Origin: Glutamicibacter arilaitensis Re117
GTDB taxonomy: Bacteria > Actinomycetota > Actinomycetes > Actinomycetales > Micrococcaceae
Length of the DNA: 64,000 nt
Direction: 5' to 3'
NCBI RefSeq assembly: GCF_000197735.1
Contig: NC_014550.1
Location: forward strand, 3,534,001 to 3,598,000
Part shown: positions 35,738-44,578 of the stretch, piece by piece
How positions within the stretch are numbered: position 1 is the stretch's first letter
How the letters are laid out: every line of letters begins with the position of its first letter
Made by a program: the position numbers and the translations under genes
Notes under the pieces: model-generated
Told to the model about the DNA's origin: nothing
The model's database searches: none
Seen by the model: only the letters and a program-made list of their open reading frames with translations

Positions 35738-37171
35738 TTACTTGCCGGCCATTTCCTTGTTGCCGTGCAGCGTCCCGGTGGACAACCCCAGGGTCACCGG
35801 CTGGGGGCCGCTGCAGCAGGAATCAGCCACGGCTTCTTCGGTGCCGCAGGAGGAGTCGGAATCGGATTCGCCAGGAGCATCGCAGGAACCGCCCAGGTCC
35901 GTGGAGCACACACCAGTTTCCGGCAGGTCCAGCTCCACGCGGTCAGCGGCCTGGCTGTCGCCGGACAAGGCCGCGGCGATGGAGCGGACCTGCTCGTAGC
36001 CGGTAGCCATCAGGAAGGTTGGCGCGCGGCCGTAGCTTTTCATGCCAACGATGTAGAAGTTCTTTTCCGGGTGCGCCAGAATCTTCTCGCCGTGCGCGCT
36101 AACCGTACCGCAGCTATGGAATTCAGGGTCAATCAAGGGACCCAGCTGGCGTGGTGCCTCCACGCTTTCATCCAGGTCCAGGCGCAGCTCCGAGAGCATG
36201 GACAATTCCGGTCGGAAACCGGTAGCGGCGATAATGCGGTCTGCCTGCAGTTCCCGGCCGTCGGCCAAGGTGATGTTAACCAGCTCGCCGCAGTCCATCG
36301 AGGCAATCGAGACGTTTTCCAGCAGTTCCACGTTGCCGTTTTCCACCAGCCTGCGCAGGGAGGTGCCTAGTTGCCCGCGGGCTGGAAGCTGGTCGGCAGC
36401 CCCTCCGCCGTAGAGGCGGATCGGGTTCGCCGCGCCGCGCAGGCCCCACTGGATTTTGGTTTCCGGGTACTGCTTTTGCAGGCGTCCCAGGGCAATGATG
36501 GTGTTCGCCGCTGAATGCCCTGCGCCGAGCACCAGCAGGGACTTGCCCGCAAGCTCGGCTTGGTCAACACCCAATGGATCAGGCAATCCACAGATGATGA
36601 AACCTTGATCGAGTGCTTCGGCCTCGCCGATTGCGGGAATGCCTGCACGGCCCACGGGGCTGGGCTGATGCCAGGTGCCGCTGGCATCAACCACTGCGCG
36701 CCCGAGGAGGTCCACCAGACCATCAGCGGTTTCGGTGCGCACCAAGAACGGTGCGTCATCGCGGCCTGCGGTACGAGTCTTGTCTGCTCCGCGCCCGTCC
36801 TCCAGCACCCGGCTGACCTTCACCACACGGTGGCCGTAGCGGATGCGCGGCGCCAGTTCGGGGTGCGCCGCCAAGGGTTCGAGGTATTCGCTGAGTAGTT
36901 CGCCACCGGTGGGCAGCTTGGTGATGCGTGGTGCTTCCCAGTCCCCCGCATAGCCTTCCGTCGCGGTTTCCAGCAGGCGGCGGGCGGCGGCATCGATGTT
37001 GAATCGCCATGGGGAGAAGAGCTTGATGTGGGACCACTGCGAAATGGCGGCCCCCGCAGTGTTTCCGGATTCAAGAACCAGCACCTCCTGGCTGCGCTCG
37101 CGCAGGTGCGCGGCGGTGGCAAGGCCTACGGGGCCGGCGCCGATAACGATGACCGGAAGGTTCTGGTTCAT
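35738..37171 (-). CDS. FAD/NAD(P)-binding flavoprotein of the arsenic operon with Cys-rich tail (ArsO-like)
   Basis: Flavoprotein monooxygenase-like protein of 477 residues: FAD motif GAGPVGLA near the N-terminus, NADPH motif GAGHSAANT near residue 215, and ATGFRP towards the end. Third gene of the acr3-arsC operon. The last ~60 residues, beyond the fold, contain Cys clusters (GVCSTDLGGSC, SSCGTEE, DSCCSGP) that could bind As(III). Similar proteins in actinobacterial ars operons are often called ArsO or putative thioredoxin-reductase-like; their reaction is not settled. AAGGAG precedes the ATG. Confidence 0.85.
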   Translation of the reverse strand: MNQNLPVIVIGAGPVGLATAAHLRERSQEVLVLESGNTAGAAISQWSHIKLFSPWRFNIDAAARRLLETATEGYAGDWEAPRITKLPTGGELLSEYLEPLAAHPELAPRIRYGHRVVKVSRVLEDGRGADKTRTAGRDDAPFLVRTETADGLVDLLGRAVVDASGTWHQPSPVGRAGIPAIGEAEALDQGFIICGLPDPLGVDQAELAGKSLLVLGAGHSAANTIIALGRLQKQYPETKIQWGLRGAANPIRLYGGGAADQLPARGQLGTSLRRLVENGNVELLENVSIASMDCGELVNITLADGRELQADRIIAATGFRPELSMLSELRLDLDESVEAPRQLGPLIDPEFHSCGTVSAHGEKILAHPEKNFYIVGMKSYGRAPTFLMATGYEQVRSIAAALSGDSQAADRVELDLPETGVCSTDLGGSCDAPGESDSDSSCGTEEAVADSCCSGPQPVTLGLSTGTLHGNKEMAGK

Positions 37172-37213
37172 GGAATTCTCCTTGATGGCTGCGGGTATTG
37201 GGCCGGAAACTGC

Positions 37214-37627
37214 TTATGCGGCGGGAAGCAGTTCTGAGATCAGGTTTTCGATGCGCTCACGGATCTCATCGCGGATCGGGCGGACCCCGTCCACGCCCTG
37301 GCCTGCTGGATCCTCCAGCTTCCAGTCTTCATAGCGCTTGCCGGGGAAGAATGGGCAGGCATCGCCGCAGCCCATGGTGATCACGACGTCGGAGTCCTGT
37401 ACGGCCTCGGTGGTCAATACCTTGGGGATCTCGGTGGACATGTCGATGCCCACCTCGGCCATTGCTTCCACAGCCGCTGGGTTCACCGAATCAGCGGGCG
37501 CGGAGCCGGCTGAGCGGACCTCGATGCGGCCTTCGGAGAGGTGGGACAGGAAGGCAGCGGCCATCTGCGAGCGGCCGGCGTTGTGCACGCAGACGAACAG
37601 GACCGAAGGCTTGGTGGTGGAAGTCAT
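37214..37627 (-). CDS. arsC: Arsenate reductase, low-molecular-weight phosphatase type
   Basis: Reduces arsenate to arsenite for export. The 137-residue protein has the P-loop CVHNAGRS (nucleophile C13, R19) and the redox cysteines C87 and C91 in MGCGDACPFFPG. The thioredoxin- or mycothiol-linked class fits an actinobacterium. The ATG at 37627 lies 14 nt past the acr3 stop with AAGGAA upstream; an ATG 9 nt earlier is possible. Confidence 0.93.
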   Translation of the reverse strand: MTSTTKPSVLFVCVHNAGRSQMAAAFLSHLSEGRIEVRSAGSAPADSVNPAAVEAMAEVGIDMSTEIPKVLTTEAVQDSDVVITMGCGDACPFFPGKRYEDWKLEDPAGQGVDGVRPIRDEIRERIENLISELLPAA

Positions 37628-37641
37628 CAGTTGCATATTCC

Positions 37642-38724
37642 TTAGGCAGAAGTGGTGGAAGATTCGAAAGCTGGGAAGAATTTGCGTGCCCACAAGGCGA
37701 CGTAGACCAGCGCTACAAGGATGGGAACCTCGATCAGCGGGCCCACTACTCCGGCCAAAGCCTGGCCGCTGGTGGCGCCGAAGGTGGCGATGGCCACCGC
37801 GATGGCCAGTTCGAAGTTGTTGCCGGCGGCGGTGAAGGCCAGCGTGGTGGTGCGCGGGTAGCCGAGCTTGAGCCAATGGCCGATGAGCATGCCCGCGCCG
37901 AAGACCACGACGAAGTAAGTCAGCAGCGGGATGGCCATGCGCAGCACATCCAGCGGCTTGGAGATGATGTTATCGCCCTGCAGGGCGAAGAGCAGCACGA
38001 TGGTGAACAGCAATCCGCGCAAGGCCCACGGGCCGATTTTCGGCAGGAACTTGTTCTCGTACCAGTCCCTGCCCTTGGCCTTTTCACCGAAGGTGCGTGT
38101 CAGGTAGCCGGCCACCAGCGGGATGCCCAGGAAGACCAGCACCGACGCGGTGATGGCGCCGATGGAGAACTGCGCGCTGGTGGTTTCCAGTCCCAGCCAG
38201 GATGGCAGCAGCTGCAGATAGAACCAGCCCAGGGCACCGAAGGCGATGACCTGGAAGACGGAGTTGATGGCTACCAGCACTGCGGCCGCTTCGCGGTCGC
38301 CGCAGGCCAGGTCATTCCAGATGAACACCATCGCGATGCAGCGGGCTAGGCCCACGATGATCAGGCCGGTGCGGTATTCGGGAAGGTCAGCGAGGAAGAC
38401 CCAGGCCAGTACGAACATGAACGCCGGGGCGAGGACCCAGTTGATCACCAGCGAGGTGATCATCAGCTTCTTATCGGCCAGCACACGGCCGGTTTCGTTG
38501 TAGCGGACCTTGGCCAGCACCGGGTACATCATGACCAGCAGGCCAATGGCAATGGGCACCGAAACGCCGGCGATGGTGAACTTGTCCAGCAGCTGGCCGA
38601 GTCCCGGGAAGATCCGTCCTAGTCCTAAGCCGATGGCCATGGCCAGCAGGATCCAGAGGGCCAAGTAGCGGTCGACAAACGACAGCTTTTGGGCCACAGG
38701 GGCAGTATCGGGCGCGGATGTCAC
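37642..38724 (-). CDS. acr3: Arsenite efflux permease, ACR3 family
   Basis: Ten-helix As(III) exporter of 360 residues, opening LSFVDRYLALWILLAMAIGLGLG and containing the family's conserved cysteine in LARCIAMVFIWNDLACGD. Start GTG 38724 behind GGAGTGA. First gene of the ars operon, divergent from arsR, with two operator-like repeats in the spacer. Plasma membrane. Confidence 0.94.
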   Translation of the reverse strand: MTSAPDTAPVAQKLSFVDRYLALWILLAMAIGLGLGRIFPGLGQLLDKFTIAGVSVPIAIGLLVMMYPVLAKVRYNETGRVLADKKLMITSLVINWVLAPAFMFVLAWVFLADLPEYRTGLIIVGLARCIAMVFIWNDLACGDREAAAVLVAINSVFQVIAFGALGWFYLQLLPSWLGLETTSAQFSIGAITASVLVFLGIPLVAGYLTRTFGEKAKGRDWYENKFLPKIGPWALRGLLFTIVLLFALQGDNIISKPLDVLRMAIPLLTYFVVVFGAGMLIGHWLKLGYPRTTTLAFTAAGNNFELAIAVAIATFGATSGQALAGVVGPLIEVPILVALVYVALWARKFFPAFESSTTSA

Positions 38725-38749
38725 TGAATCATCACTCCAAAGTTGAGGT

Positions 38750-38802
38750 ATCGACGATTGTCGATGTCTCGAGTATGATTTCTTATATCGACGTTTGTCA
38801 AT
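38750..38802. promoter_or_regulatory. Two ArsR operator sites
   Basis: Site 1 (38750-38765) is a perfect ATCGAC-GATT-GTCGAT dyad; site 2 (38787-38802) is ATCGAC-GTTT-GTCAAT with one mismatch. Centres are 37 bp apart in the acr3/arsR spacer, so one repressor could control both directions. Confidence 0.8.
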
Positions 38803-38835
38803 CTCTGACGCCTGCCAAGAAAAGAGCCGAGGTCC

Positions 38836-39210
38836 GTGAGCACAGCCACCGTGAAACCTGCCAGCGGGAATTGCGGCGTGCCAGCAGCCGACGTCTGCTG
38901 CGCGCCATCGCCCGGAGAGGCAATCCTGAATGCCGGGGAGGCCGAAGCGCTGGCGCTGCGCTTCAAGGCCCTGGGGGATCCCAACCGCCTGCGCATCCTA
39001 TCCATTGTCTCCGCCAGCGAGTCGGCAGAGACGTGCGTCTGCGACCTGCCCGAACCACTGGGCCTCAAGCAACCGACGGTCTCGCACCACCTGAAAATCC
39101 TGGTGGATGCCGGAATCCTGCACCGCGAAAAGCGCGGGGTGTGGGCGTACTACTCTGTCGTGCCTGGCGCATTGGAATCCTTGGGCGCCAGCCTGGCGAC
39201 CAGGCCCTAG
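38836..39210 (+). CDS. arsR: ArsR-family As(III)-responsive repressor
   Basis: A 124-residue winged-helix repressor. The metal-site motif ETCVCDL (C67, C69) lies in the helix before the recognition helix (LKQPTVSHHLKILVDAG). Three more cysteines lie in the N-terminal arm (C13, C21, C22), a possible extra metalloid ligand set. The first codon is GTG with a modest GAGG site. It divergently controls acr3-arsC-flavoprotein. Confidence 0.93.
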   Translation: MSTATVKPASGNCGVPAADVCCAPSPGEAILNAGEAEALALRFKALGDPNRLRILSIVSASESAETCVCDLPEPLGLKQPTVSHHLKILVDAGILHREKRGVWAYYSVVPGALESLGASLATRP

Positions 39211-39373
39211 ACTGGCTTGCTGCAACTGCATTCCGGGAGCCTGGGGTCGCGCAACCTGGCATCCATCCAATAGCTCCATTTCCCTGCCCTCGCAATCAGC
39301 TCAGCGAGCAGCATCGAAACGATGCAGGTGCCAGCATTGCCGGCTCGACATGGACCGGATGCGCAATAGCCCA

Positions 39374-39637
39374 TTACAGGCAAGACCCCGACGCCCTTGC
39401 CGTCGGGCACGAGCCAGTACCCTGCTTCGGACGCTCGAACTTCATGAGCTTATGCGTGCCATCGGAAAAGGGCTTGATGGCAGAGCCCCCGCAGCGGCAT
39501 AGCGCTACGGGTCCTTGCCGGGCGTCGATGGATTGCCCCTCGGCATCCACGATTTCAAAATCTCCCCTGAGCAGCAATGGGCCCTGCGGGCAGACGGTAA
39601 TCATGGCTGCTCCCGAAGCGCTGTGTCCGTCGATCAT
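39374..39637 (-). CDS. CDGSH-type protein, copy 2, with a cluster ligand lost
   Basis: Paralogue of the CDGSH protein at 26.6 kb (SITVCPRGPLLVRGDFEI vs MITVCPQGPLLLRGDFEI). Its motif reads CRCGGSAIKPFSDGTHKL: the third Cys is Ser (TCC at 39464-39466, against TGC in copy 1), so a normal [2Fe-2S] site cannot form. The stop seen in copy 1 is also lost, adding about 17 residues (87 in all). The ATG still overlaps the upstream diiron reading frame by 4 bp. Probably a decaying duplicate. Confidence 0.8.
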   Translation of the reverse strand: MIDGHSASGAAMITVCPQGPLLLRGDFEIVDAEGQSIDARQGPVALCRCGGSAIKPFSDGTHKLMKFERPKQGTGSCPTARASGSCL

Positions 39638-40517
39638 ACGACTGCCCCTGCCCCGGCATGCAACGCCGATCTGCCAGCTTCCCACGCGTCCGAGTACTTC
39701 GCGCCGGCCAACGCGTCAACGGCGGCCGCGGCTTGGGCGCCGAAGATTATGTCGGGTACCGGATCCGGTTCGTCTTCAGCCAGCCCGCCAGCTAGGTCGC
39801 GGCCGGCGATTTGCTCATGGACCGCATCAGCTTCCACATGCTCATCGAAGTAATCGGTCACCGGGGATTCATATCCCAAGCGCCGGAACCCGCGGGCATA
39901 AGCCGCCTGGGGTATCGAGGAAGTCATCTCGTACAGGGCCAGGTGGCCGGTGATGGCTCCCCGAAGCCGCCGGTGCATGCCGAAGAGCGAAATCATGTTC
40001 ACTGCCGCCAGCGTCACCGCCGGAATGCTGTCTATGTACGCGCCGAAGTCATCACGCAGGCCCAGGCCCCTCATCGTCTTCCTGAACAGCTCGCTATGCA
40101 TTCGCGGCAAATGCCCATTTCCGTACTCATCAGCCTGGATCTCCACCATTGCGGTTTTTGCACAGCCCTCAAGTTTAGGGATCGCCCAGGTATGTGGATC
40201 AGCTTCCTTGAGCTGGTAAATCGACTTAAGAATCAAGAATTCGCGTGCTTGAGCGGCATCGACCTGGCGCTGGATGAACTTCGAGACCGACGGTCCAGCA
40301 TCATCAGCAGCGAGCTCGAACAGGGCTTGGGCCACCTCGGACGACATCGGTTCCACGCTGGGAAGCGGACCTGCCACATCGCGAAGCGCTTGCTCGAAGT
40401 CCTCCTCGATCCGGGCTCGAAGCGAAATGAGCCCGGGGTCCCATTCCCAGCGATCATCGACCTCTGCAAATCCCCGATGGTGCAGTTCGTAGAGCACGAA
40501 AAGGCTCAGCTGCAGGG
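39634..40517 (-). pseudogene. Truncated heme-oxygenase-like diiron protein, copy 2
   Basis: Closely related to the intact protein at 26.8-27.8 kb from its residue 50 to the end, with all candidate metal ligands retained (VEIQADEYGNG, DYFDEHVEADAVHE). Homology stops abruptly at about 40517; an in-frame TGA lies 7-8 codons further upstream, and the first ~49 residues are absent. A GTG at 40497 could start a 287-residue product, but no good ribosome site is seen. Best read as 5'-truncated. Confidence 0.8.
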
Positions 40518-40781
40518 GGCAGTGCCCGTTCGCCGGTCAAGCGAGCGTTCGGATAGGTAAGTCCCCGGTGCTCAGTTGGCAGTCCGAAGCAACGCCACTT
40601 AAATGAATCGTCTCCGATCCGCAGATTCCGCTTCGCCCTGCGGAACAGGAGGCATCCTCAGAAGAACACTCCACGATGATCACCGAGCGCCAAAAGCGAA
40701 ACCCGGGGAATCCCACGGCTCAACGCCGCAGGGCTTCGTGGGCGGTCGCCTTTCTGAGAACTGCCATCAACGGAGGATTAA

Positions 40782-41282
40782 GTGAACACGCCTGAACACC
40801 AAATGCGCGCCATGCAACACGTCGAGAGACTTTTGAATTGCCCCGAGGCCAGAACCCATCTCATTGCGTACGGCTGGACGGAGGGCATGCCCGTGGTATT
40901 TGTGCAACGCTCTGATCTGGCGGATGAAGTCATGGGCTTCGTATCGGTCCATGGGCGGGCTGTACTTTTGGTTCTTGATGATGGCCAGGCTGATGGCCTG
41001 CAGCTATGGCGCATCACAGTACCCAGCCCGCTCTTTCCCAAAGTTTCCCCTTTGCCAGCTGGCACCACCAGCAGCGAACTCTGTTTCAGACAGTGCACGG
41101 AGAAACTGCTGCTCTTTCGCGTCGCTTTTTGGTCCCATAGCGCGGCAATCCATGAGATTCCCTGCTTTGTCCGCATCGACTGGCCCAGACAGGCATCCCC
41201 CTCGCCCGCGGATATCGGCGAGGCCGACAGAGTAGGCCGAGCCGCAACGGACGAAGTCCCCAGGCCGCCACACGCTGGCTGA
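40782..41282 (+). CDS. Uncharacterised ~145-residue family, member C
   Basis: Most diverged paralogue, 166 residues: LLNCPEARTHL, GWTEGMPVVF, DEVMGFVSVHGRAVLLVLDD and FRVAFWSHSAAIHEIP align to members A and B, but the C-terminal ~30 residues are unrelated and the LSYR end is missing. Start GTG 40782 with GGAGG 5 nt before. It lies just past the truncated diiron pseudogene. Confidence 0.75.
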   Translation: MNTPEHQMRAMQHVERLLNCPEARTHLIAYGWTEGMPVVFVQRSDLADEVMGFVSVHGRAVLLVLDDGQADGLQLWRITVPSPLFPKVSPLPAGTTSSELCFRQCTEKLLLFRVAFWSHSAAIHEIPCFVRIDWPRQASPSPADIGEADRVGRAATDEVPRPPHAG

Positions 41283-41633
41283 AGGATCCGTACGGTAGTT
41301 CCAGGCAAATGGGCGCTGTCTGGCGCTTGGGCCATGGCCTGAAAGTACAGCGGCCATTCTGCTTCGGCTGCGCGCTGGCGCGTAATCCGTTCTCCTTGCT
41401 GACGGGAGAGATTGGGCTCACTATCAGTGGATTTCCCGGTTTATAACGGCTGTCCCTCGTGATTGTTTTCGTGTTTTCCCGTTTTTCGGCACGATTGAAG
41501 GCCACGGAGAGATTCTTCCAAGCGCAAGCGACGATCCTCTTTTCTGGAAATCGCCTGCGAGCAACCGCGTTCTGCCAGGATAGCTGGCATATTAAAGTAG
41601 ACGACCAGTCATCGGATCCAGCGAGAGGGCTTC
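41283..41633. other. Intergenic region before the DUF2188 gene
   Basis: About 350 bp without a gene I can support; probably the DUF2188 promoter and leader. Confidence 0.4.
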
Positions 41634-41849
41634 ATGAGCACGAACCATTTCCATGTACTAGCCAAAGAGGAATCGTGGGTCGTCACATTAGGCGGCATGC
41701 ATCTGAAAACGTGCGACTCGCAATCCGGGGCCTACCGCGAAGCCGTAGCCAAGGCTGCGGAACTCGGAGCCGGTGAAATCTACGTGCACGATGAAGATGG
41801 CGAACTGTCCTGGCACGAATCAGTGCCGCACGATCACCGGAAGAATTAG
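41634..41849 (+). CDS. DUF2188 protein
   Basis: A 71-residue protein with the DUF2188 pattern: HFHVLAKEESWVVTLGG, then a helix with AYREAVAKAAELGAGEI and YVHDEDGELSWHES at the end. The family is small, widespread and uncharacterised, often found near stress genes. A GAGAGGG ribosome site lies upstream. Confidence 0.85.
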   Translation: MSTNHFHVLAKEESWVVTLGGMHLKTCDSQSGAYREAVAKAAELGAGEIYVHDEDGELSWHESVPHDHRKN

Positions 41850-41949
41850 TCACTGCCGTTCCGGCCAAGCTGGGCTGCTGGCTCCAACACCAGCGCCCTG
41901 CCGCGCAGGTTCTCCTCGCCGGATCGCCGTGCTTCCACTGCGCTCCAGG

Positions 41950-41972
41950 CGAGGGGCCCGGGCCTCGGTTTT
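41950..41972 (+). terminator. Possible terminator after the DUF2188 gene
   Basis: CGAGG and CCTCG (41950-41954, 41963-41967) flank GGCCCGGG and are followed by GTTTTC, 100 bp past the stop. The CDF gene ends here from the other side. Confidence 0.45.
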
Positions 41973-42934
41973 CAGCCCTGCTTGAGGAATTCAGGCAGCT
42001 CGGGAACTATCGTCACCACCACGTCATAAGCTTTCCAATCGGTTCCTTCAAGCAATTTTCGCGCTTCCTCTGATTGGGCAAGTGTCACGGTTTCGGATTC
42101 CGGAACGATGAACGCTTCCGTGTGCTGGACCTGGCCGAGTTCGCGCACCCATAATCCCGCAGTGCGAACCCAATCCAGGGAATGAAGCTGTTCCTCCATG
42201 GCCGGGATCAGCGGGTGCGGATCCGTGCCGTCGATGCCCTTGGAACGGCGATCCAGTAAATCCGTCGTCGCGGACTTAGTGCTGTCCCAGCCGTCCTTGA
42301 GAATGCCGGCAGCGATCACCAGGGCCGCCGTGGAATCCAGCCACCACAATCCAACGCCGATTCCGGCCACGCCGACGATCGAAGCCGCATTGGTCTGCCA
42401 GTCGGCCTTGGCCATTTTGGAGTCAGCGTAGAGCAACTTGTTGTGCAGGGGTTGGGCAGCCTTGATTTTCAGCCGACCCAGCACCACGGCCGGTGCCGCG
42501 ATCAGCGCCATGACCGCCATCATGATCCATCCTTGCCATACCGTATGGCCAAACAGGTTCATGGTCCCGATGGTCGGGTGCTCGAGTTTAACCAGAGCCG
42601 ATACTGATTCGTACGCGAGCATCGCTCCGACGACGAGCAACGCTACTCCTGCGACCAGATGCCCGGCTCCCATGGACCGGTGGTAGCCGTAGGGGTGGGA
42701 GGGCCGACGAGTCCTCCGGGTGAACTGCAGTGATGCCAAGAAGGCCAGCTGCGGCAAGACTGAAAGCATGTCTTCGATCCACGCTGTGCGCATGGCCTGC
42801 GAATTCCCCACTACTAGTGCAACAAGGGTAATAGTGAGCGCCGTGTATCCGATGCTGATCCACTCTAGCTTCGCGGCCCGCGCCATGAGTTCACGTTGTT
42901 CGTGAGGCAAATGGGTTCCGGGAGAGTTTTTCAT
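41972..42934 (-). CDS. Cation diffusion facilitator family transporter, atypical metal site
   Basis: A 320-residue membrane protein with about six helices and a C-terminal cytoplasmic domain (about 225-320), matching the CDF family. The usual H/D-x3-D pairs in helices 2 and 5 are not present: helix 2 has EDMLSVLP (from residue 54) and helix 5 has DWQTN (178-182). The cargo could differ from zinc or cadmium. It overlaps the upstream solute-binding gene by 4 bp, an unusual partner for a CDF protein. Confidence 0.75.
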   Translation of the reverse strand: MKNSPGTHLPHEQRELMARAAKLEWISIGYTALTITLVALVVGNSQAMRTAWIEDMLSVLPQLAFLASLQFTRRTRRPSHPYGYHRSMGAGHLVAGVALLVVGAMLAYESVSALVKLEHPTIGTMNLFGHTVWQGWIMMAVMALIAAPAVVLGRLKIKAAQPLHNKLLYADSKMAKADWQTNAASIVGVAGIGVGLWWLDSTAALVIAAGILKDGWDSTKSATTDLLDRRSKGIDGTDPHPLIPAMEEQLHSLDWVRTAGLWVRELGQVQHTEAFIVPESETVTLAQSEEARKLLEGTDWKAYDVVVTIVPELPEFLKQG

Positions 42935-43423
42935 GGCATCTCCTGCGTCTGGTCCAGGAAATATTCAAGCTCGGACAGGAAAGCGTTTTCGCCCGGAGGC
43001 ACGAGCAATACAATTTTCTTTTCCTTGCCTTGGGCATCGGTGGTGGTCGTGTAGGGAAGAGTTACTCCAGCCTTTTCCGACCACGGTGTCTTGGAGGTGA
43101 TGCCTCCTGCCACCAAATCCAGCTGGCCTGCTTTCAGTTGCTCGACTAGCTGCTCTTCACCGCCAATGGTCCATTGAATTTCCGCACCTGCATGCTGGGC
43201 AAAGTCTTCTATGAGCGCTGGTTCGGCGCCCTGGGGTGCTCCATCCCGGATTTCCACGAAATCCGAAGCAGGAGACACGCCGACCCGAAGTGTCCCTGCA
43301 CGGACTGTGTCCAGGGTTCCCTCGGGGTCCACCGGCACCGCTTGGACGCAGGCTGTCGCCAAGAAGACGCATCCAAGCGCCGCTGCCCGTTATCTTTTTG
43401 ATAGTCCCTAAAAAGAGGATCAT
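42931..43423 (-). CDS. Small solute-binding-protein-3-like lipoprotein, N-terminus frameshifted
   Basis: The clear part (43362 down, TTG start, 143 residues) has family-3 binding-protein strands (RAGTLRVGVSPASDFVE, LKAGQLDLVAGGITSKTPWSE) but is about half the normal length and ends in GENAFLSELEYFLDQTQ. In the same frame just upstream, CVFLATAC looks like the end of a lipoprotein signal, yet that frame meets a TAA; the ATG-headed start (MILFLGTIKK, 43423) is in another frame. A single-base frameshift in the signal region is the simplest reading. It lies beside the IS110 end. Confidence 0.55.
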
Positions 43424-43498
43424 AGGGACTGTCGGCCGACCAATCTCGGCATGGTGTCTTGCCCCTGTCTAACCAATGATCCGAATCTTCTATATCTG

Positions 43499-44578
43499 TC
43501 AACAAGACGAAAGCGGGGCGTCGGGCAACGAATGAAGTGCGTTTAATATGCGATACAGGCGCCTGGCTAAGTACCTTTTCAAAATTCTCCGGACTTCACG
43601 TGACGACTTGCCTTCGGGCTTTCTCCGTTCTGCGTAAGCACGAGTGTCTGGATCGTGAATTGTTCTCACGATAGTAGCCATATGCAAAGCGCTGTTCAGC
43701 CGACGATCACCACCACGATTCAACCTATGGCGCTCAACATTGCCAGATGAAGCAGGAATAGGATTAACGCCAGCCAACGCGGCAAATGCTGCCTCGGAAC
43801 GCACCCGGCCAAGATGCGACCACGCAGCATAAACCACCGCTGCAGTCACCGGACCGACACCGGTAACCTCAAGTAGTGGAGCAGCAGGGCTGGACTCGAT
43901 CAGCTCCGTGATCTTCTCTTGGTTGTCCTTGAGATCAACGTTGAGCACGAGCACACGTTTCGCCATTCGAGTCGACTCAGCACGAGCAAACACACGATCA
44001 ATGCCTTCATCACGCTCTCGCCACGAAGAAACCTGGACGATCTGTGTTTCAGTCAGTGGTTTCCGAGCGTCAACACCTAAATCCACGATCCGCAAAAGGG
44101 CAGTGAGAGCATTGATCTTTGACGTCCGCTCCAGAGTCATCTGTTCCCTCGCCGCGGTCAGAACCCGCAATGCCGCCCGAATCCCATCGGCCTGCCTCGG
44201 AATCCGCAATTCTTGCTCAATCAACGGCAGGGCCGCAGCGGCAATCGCGGCGGCGTCAATTGGATCGGTTTTTCCAGCGCCACGCCGGGCAGGGGCATAC
44301 CGGCGGGGAGCTTCGACCACACGATAGCCGCTATTGGACACCGCACCGGCTAATAGTGCTCCATAGCTGCCGACGCCTTCGATAACCCAAAGTACTCGAA
44401 CTTCACTTTGAGTTCTTCGATTGACCCACGCGATTGCACGTTTCCTGCCGGCAAGCGAATTGGGAAAACTCTCCGTCCCTATCTGCTCGCCGTTTGGAGC
44501 GATCACGGCGTAGGTGTGGGTTCGCGCGTGGGTATCGACGCCGATAATAAACGCGTAAGTGTTCGCGATCGTGGTCAT
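43499..44578 (-). CDS. IS110-family transposase, element 1
   Basis: A 359-residue DEDD transposase/recombinase: N-terminal RuvC-like part (FIIGVDTHARTHTYAV; KTDPIDAAAIA), C-terminal Transposase_20 part (LLEVTGVGPVTAAVVYAAW; NPIPASSG). It starts with ATG behind AGAGGAAC and appears intact. IS110 elements lack inverted repeats and are guided by a bridge RNA from a noncoding end; the gap upstream of this gene (44579 onward) is where it would lie. Element limits not determined. Confidence 0.92.
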   Translation of the reverse strand: MTTIANTYAFIIGVDTHARTHTYAVIAPNGEQIGTESFPNSLAGRKRAIAWVNRRTQSEVRVLWVIEGVGSYGALLAGAVSNSGYRVVEAPRRYAPARRGAGKTDPIDAAAIAAAALPLIEQELRIPRQADGIRAALRVLTAAREQMTLERTSKINALTALLRIVDLGVDARKPLTETQIVQVSSWRERDEGIDRVFARAESTRMAKRVLVLNVDLKDNQEKITELIESSPAAPLLEVTGVGPVTAAVVYAAWSHLGRVRSEAAFAALAGVNPIPASSGNVERHRLNRGGDRRLNSALHMATIVRTIHDPDTRAYAERRKPEGKSSREVRRILKRYLARRLYRILNALHSLPDAPLSSC

